The notes under the pieces: generated by a model | Databases searched by the model: none | What the model saw: only the letters and a program-made list of their open reading frames with translations | What the model was told of the DNA's origin: nothing | Shown here: piece by piece, positions 62,813 to 64,000 of the stretch | Layout: every line of letters starts with the position of its first letter | Position numbering within the stretch: the first letter of the stretch is position 1 | Program-made: the position numbers and the translations under genes | Assembly (NCBI RefSeq): GCF_043633585.1 | Contig: NZ_CP141832.1 | Coordinates: 1-64,000 of the forward strand | DNA from: Lacrimispora sinapis | GTDB lineage: Bacteria > Bacillota > Clostridia > Lachnospirales > Lachnospiraceae | Direction: 5' to 3' | DNA: 64,000 nt

Positions 62813-64000
62813 ATGGAGAATGAAGGATTTCAGGTCCGTATGCTTGGTGAGTTTTCCATCTCTTACAAAGGGAAAGAAGTGATACTGGGAAAAAGAAGTA
62901 CATTAAAATACATGCAGCTGCTCCAGTTTATTTGGTATTACGGCAATCGGAGCGGGGTAAAAAAGGAATCGCTGATCAGAGCTTTGTACGGAGGGGAAGG
63001 TGTTGCCGATTCCAATAACAGCCTGAACAATCTTATTTATCAGCTGCGGCGTCAGATGGTGAAGACGGGACTGCCAAATGGGGAGTATATCATTCGGTCG
63101 GATGGGTTCTATATGACGGACCCGCGATTTCCCGTAAAGCTGGATGTGCAGGAGTTTGAAGATCTTCTTTCCTGTGAATCTGGCAGTAAGGAGAAAATTT
63201 CCCGCTATCAAGCCGCATTTGAACTCTACCGTGGAGAACTGCTTCCCTCCATTTCCACGGAAATGTGGGTGATATCTGAGAATTCCCGTCTAAAGTCTAT
63301 GTATGGAGAGTGTGTGAACTGCCTTGCGGATTATTATGAAAAACAGCTGGATTATCAGATGTTAGAGCAGATTTATGAGAGAGCGTCAAAAATTTATCCC
63401 TATGATAACTGGCAGTTAAAACAGATTGAAACGCTTCTGAAGCGGAAGAATTACAAAAAGGCGTACGTCGTGTATAACGATATGGTACACCAGTATTCGG
63501 AAGAGATGGGACTGCCCCCTTCTCCGGAGATGCTTAACTGTTATGAAACGTTAAGTCAGATGAGCGAACATGTTCCCGGCGACTTGGAAAATATTAAGAG
63601 AGATATGAGGGAGTATATTAACATCATGCCGGAAGAGGCCGGAGCCTACTACTGCTCCTACCGCAGTTTTGTTGATATCTGTCATGTGACCAGCCGGCGC
63701 ATGGAGCGGCACGGACGATCCGTTTTCCTGATGCTGTGTACACTGGTGGATTATGAGAGAAAAATGATCATGAACGAGGAAAAACTTAGGAAACGCTCTC
63801 AACTGATTAAGGAGGTTATCAGCAGCTGTCTCCGGAAGGGAGATGTGTTTACCAAGTATAACTCCGCCCAATATCTGATTCTTTTGGAAGGGGCAAAACA
63901 GGAGGACTGTGAGGTGATCTACCGGAGGATTCGGAAAAAGTTTAAGGAACGGTCTGGTTACCGGTCTGAGGTGGAATACCTGATTACGTCCATGGCTGAT
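62813..64000 (+). CDS. SARP/BTAD-type regulator with degenerate GGDEF-like region (partial)
   Basis: The frame is open from ATG 62813 to the window end (396 codons, no stop). GAGGGGG precedes the start. Residues about 5-100 form an OmpR-type winged helix (FQVRMLGEFSISYKGKEVIL; NNLIYQLRRQM; YIIRSDGFYM). About 105-250 is a BTAD-like helical repeat domain (YRGELLPS, WVISENSRLKSMYGECVNCL, YKKAYVVYNDMVHQYSEEMGLPPS). From about 290 the pattern FLMLCTLVDYE..LRKGDVFTKYNSAQYLILLEG resembles a GGDEF domain with the signature replaced by NSAQY. It should be a DNA-binding regulator; the ligand is unknown. Confidence 0.82.
   Translation, partial: MENEGFQVRMLGEFSISYKGKEVILGKRSTLKYMQLLQFIWYYGNRSGVKKESLIRALYGGEGVADSNNSLNNLIYQLRRQMVKTGLPNGEYIIRSDGFYMTDPRFPVKLDVQEFEDLLSCESGSKEKISRYQAAFELYRGELLPSISTEMWVISENSRLKSMYGECVNCLADYYEKQLDYQMLEQIYERASKIYPYDNWQLKQIETLLKRKNYKKAYVVYNDMVHQYSEEMGLPPSPEMLNCYETLSQMSEHVPGDLENIKRDMREYINIMPEEAGAYYCSYRSFVDICHVTSRRMERHGRSVFLMLCTLVDYERKMIMNEEKLRKRSQLIKEVISSCLRKGDVFTKYNSAQYLILLEGAKQEDCEVIYRRIRKKFKERSGYRSEVEYLITSMAD

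Overview
The window looks like the replication-origin region of a low-to-mid GC, endospore-forming Firmicute of the family Lachnospiraceae. The 16S sequence, the fab/acc gene order, the SpmA and YyaC sporulation genes and several Lachnospiraceae-type hypothetical proteins point to the Lacrimispora / Clostridium cluster XIVa group. That taxon is my inference; no search was run. Base 1 is the A of the dnaA start codon, so this is probably the numbered start of a finished chromosome. Almost every gene is on the + strand, co-directional with a fork leaving oriC. The exceptions are the genes at 19.7, 43, 44, 48.8 and 61 kb.

Layout. 0-8.7 kb: dnaA, oriC, dnaN, yaaA, recF, gyrB, gyrA. 8.7-13 kb: a CNNM/CBS membrane protein, an Rrf2 regulator with a palindromic promoter, a two-subunit class I fumarase and a PlsC acyltransferase. 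13-19.6 kb: tRNA-Ser, then an rRNA operon with two promoters and the uncommon order 16S-5S-23S, then seven tRNAs (Asp, Val, Thr, Tyr, fMet, Phe, Lys) and a terminator. 19.6-26.4 kb: an Orn/Lys/Arg decarboxylase carrying 24 tandem 12-bp repeats inside its reading frame, a guanylate kinase-like gene, holB, ricT, trmN6 and rsmI; this resembles the Bacillus yaaO-tmk-holB-yaaT-yabB-yabC block.

26.4-37 kb: a complete type II fatty-acid synthesis operon (fabH, acpP, fabK, fabD, fabG, fabF, accB, fabZ, accC, fused accDA, and a second FabK-like flavoprotein). It is preceded by a good promoter and two FabT-like palindromes, but no MarR-type regulator gene is adjacent. 37-46 kb: a cytoplasmic sialidase-fold protein, an XRE regulator next to a P-type cation ATPase, an spmA without spmB, a secreted PL9-type pectate lyase, a TSCPD protein, MTA/SAH nucleosidase and a membrane protein. 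46-60 kb: pgi, a lipoprotein, hypothetical proteins, yyaC, a LysM protein with 42-bp repeats, a DUF5711-like protein overlapping transketolase, a ROK glucokinase, a CBS-type family II pyrophosphatase, a flavin reductase-like protein and shikimate kinase.

60-64 kb: a deletion scar in which the start of an oppA gene runs into the end of an oppF gene, a chemoreceptor, and the start of a SARP-like regulator with a degenerate GGDEF-like region that runs off the window.

I see no CRISPR array, prophage, insertion sequence or defence island. The observations most worth a second look are the in-frame minisatellite in the decarboxylase, the opp deletion scar, the 16S-5S-23S order, the FabT-like operators, the identical leader element before recF and fabF, and the SARP/degenerate-GGDEF protein.
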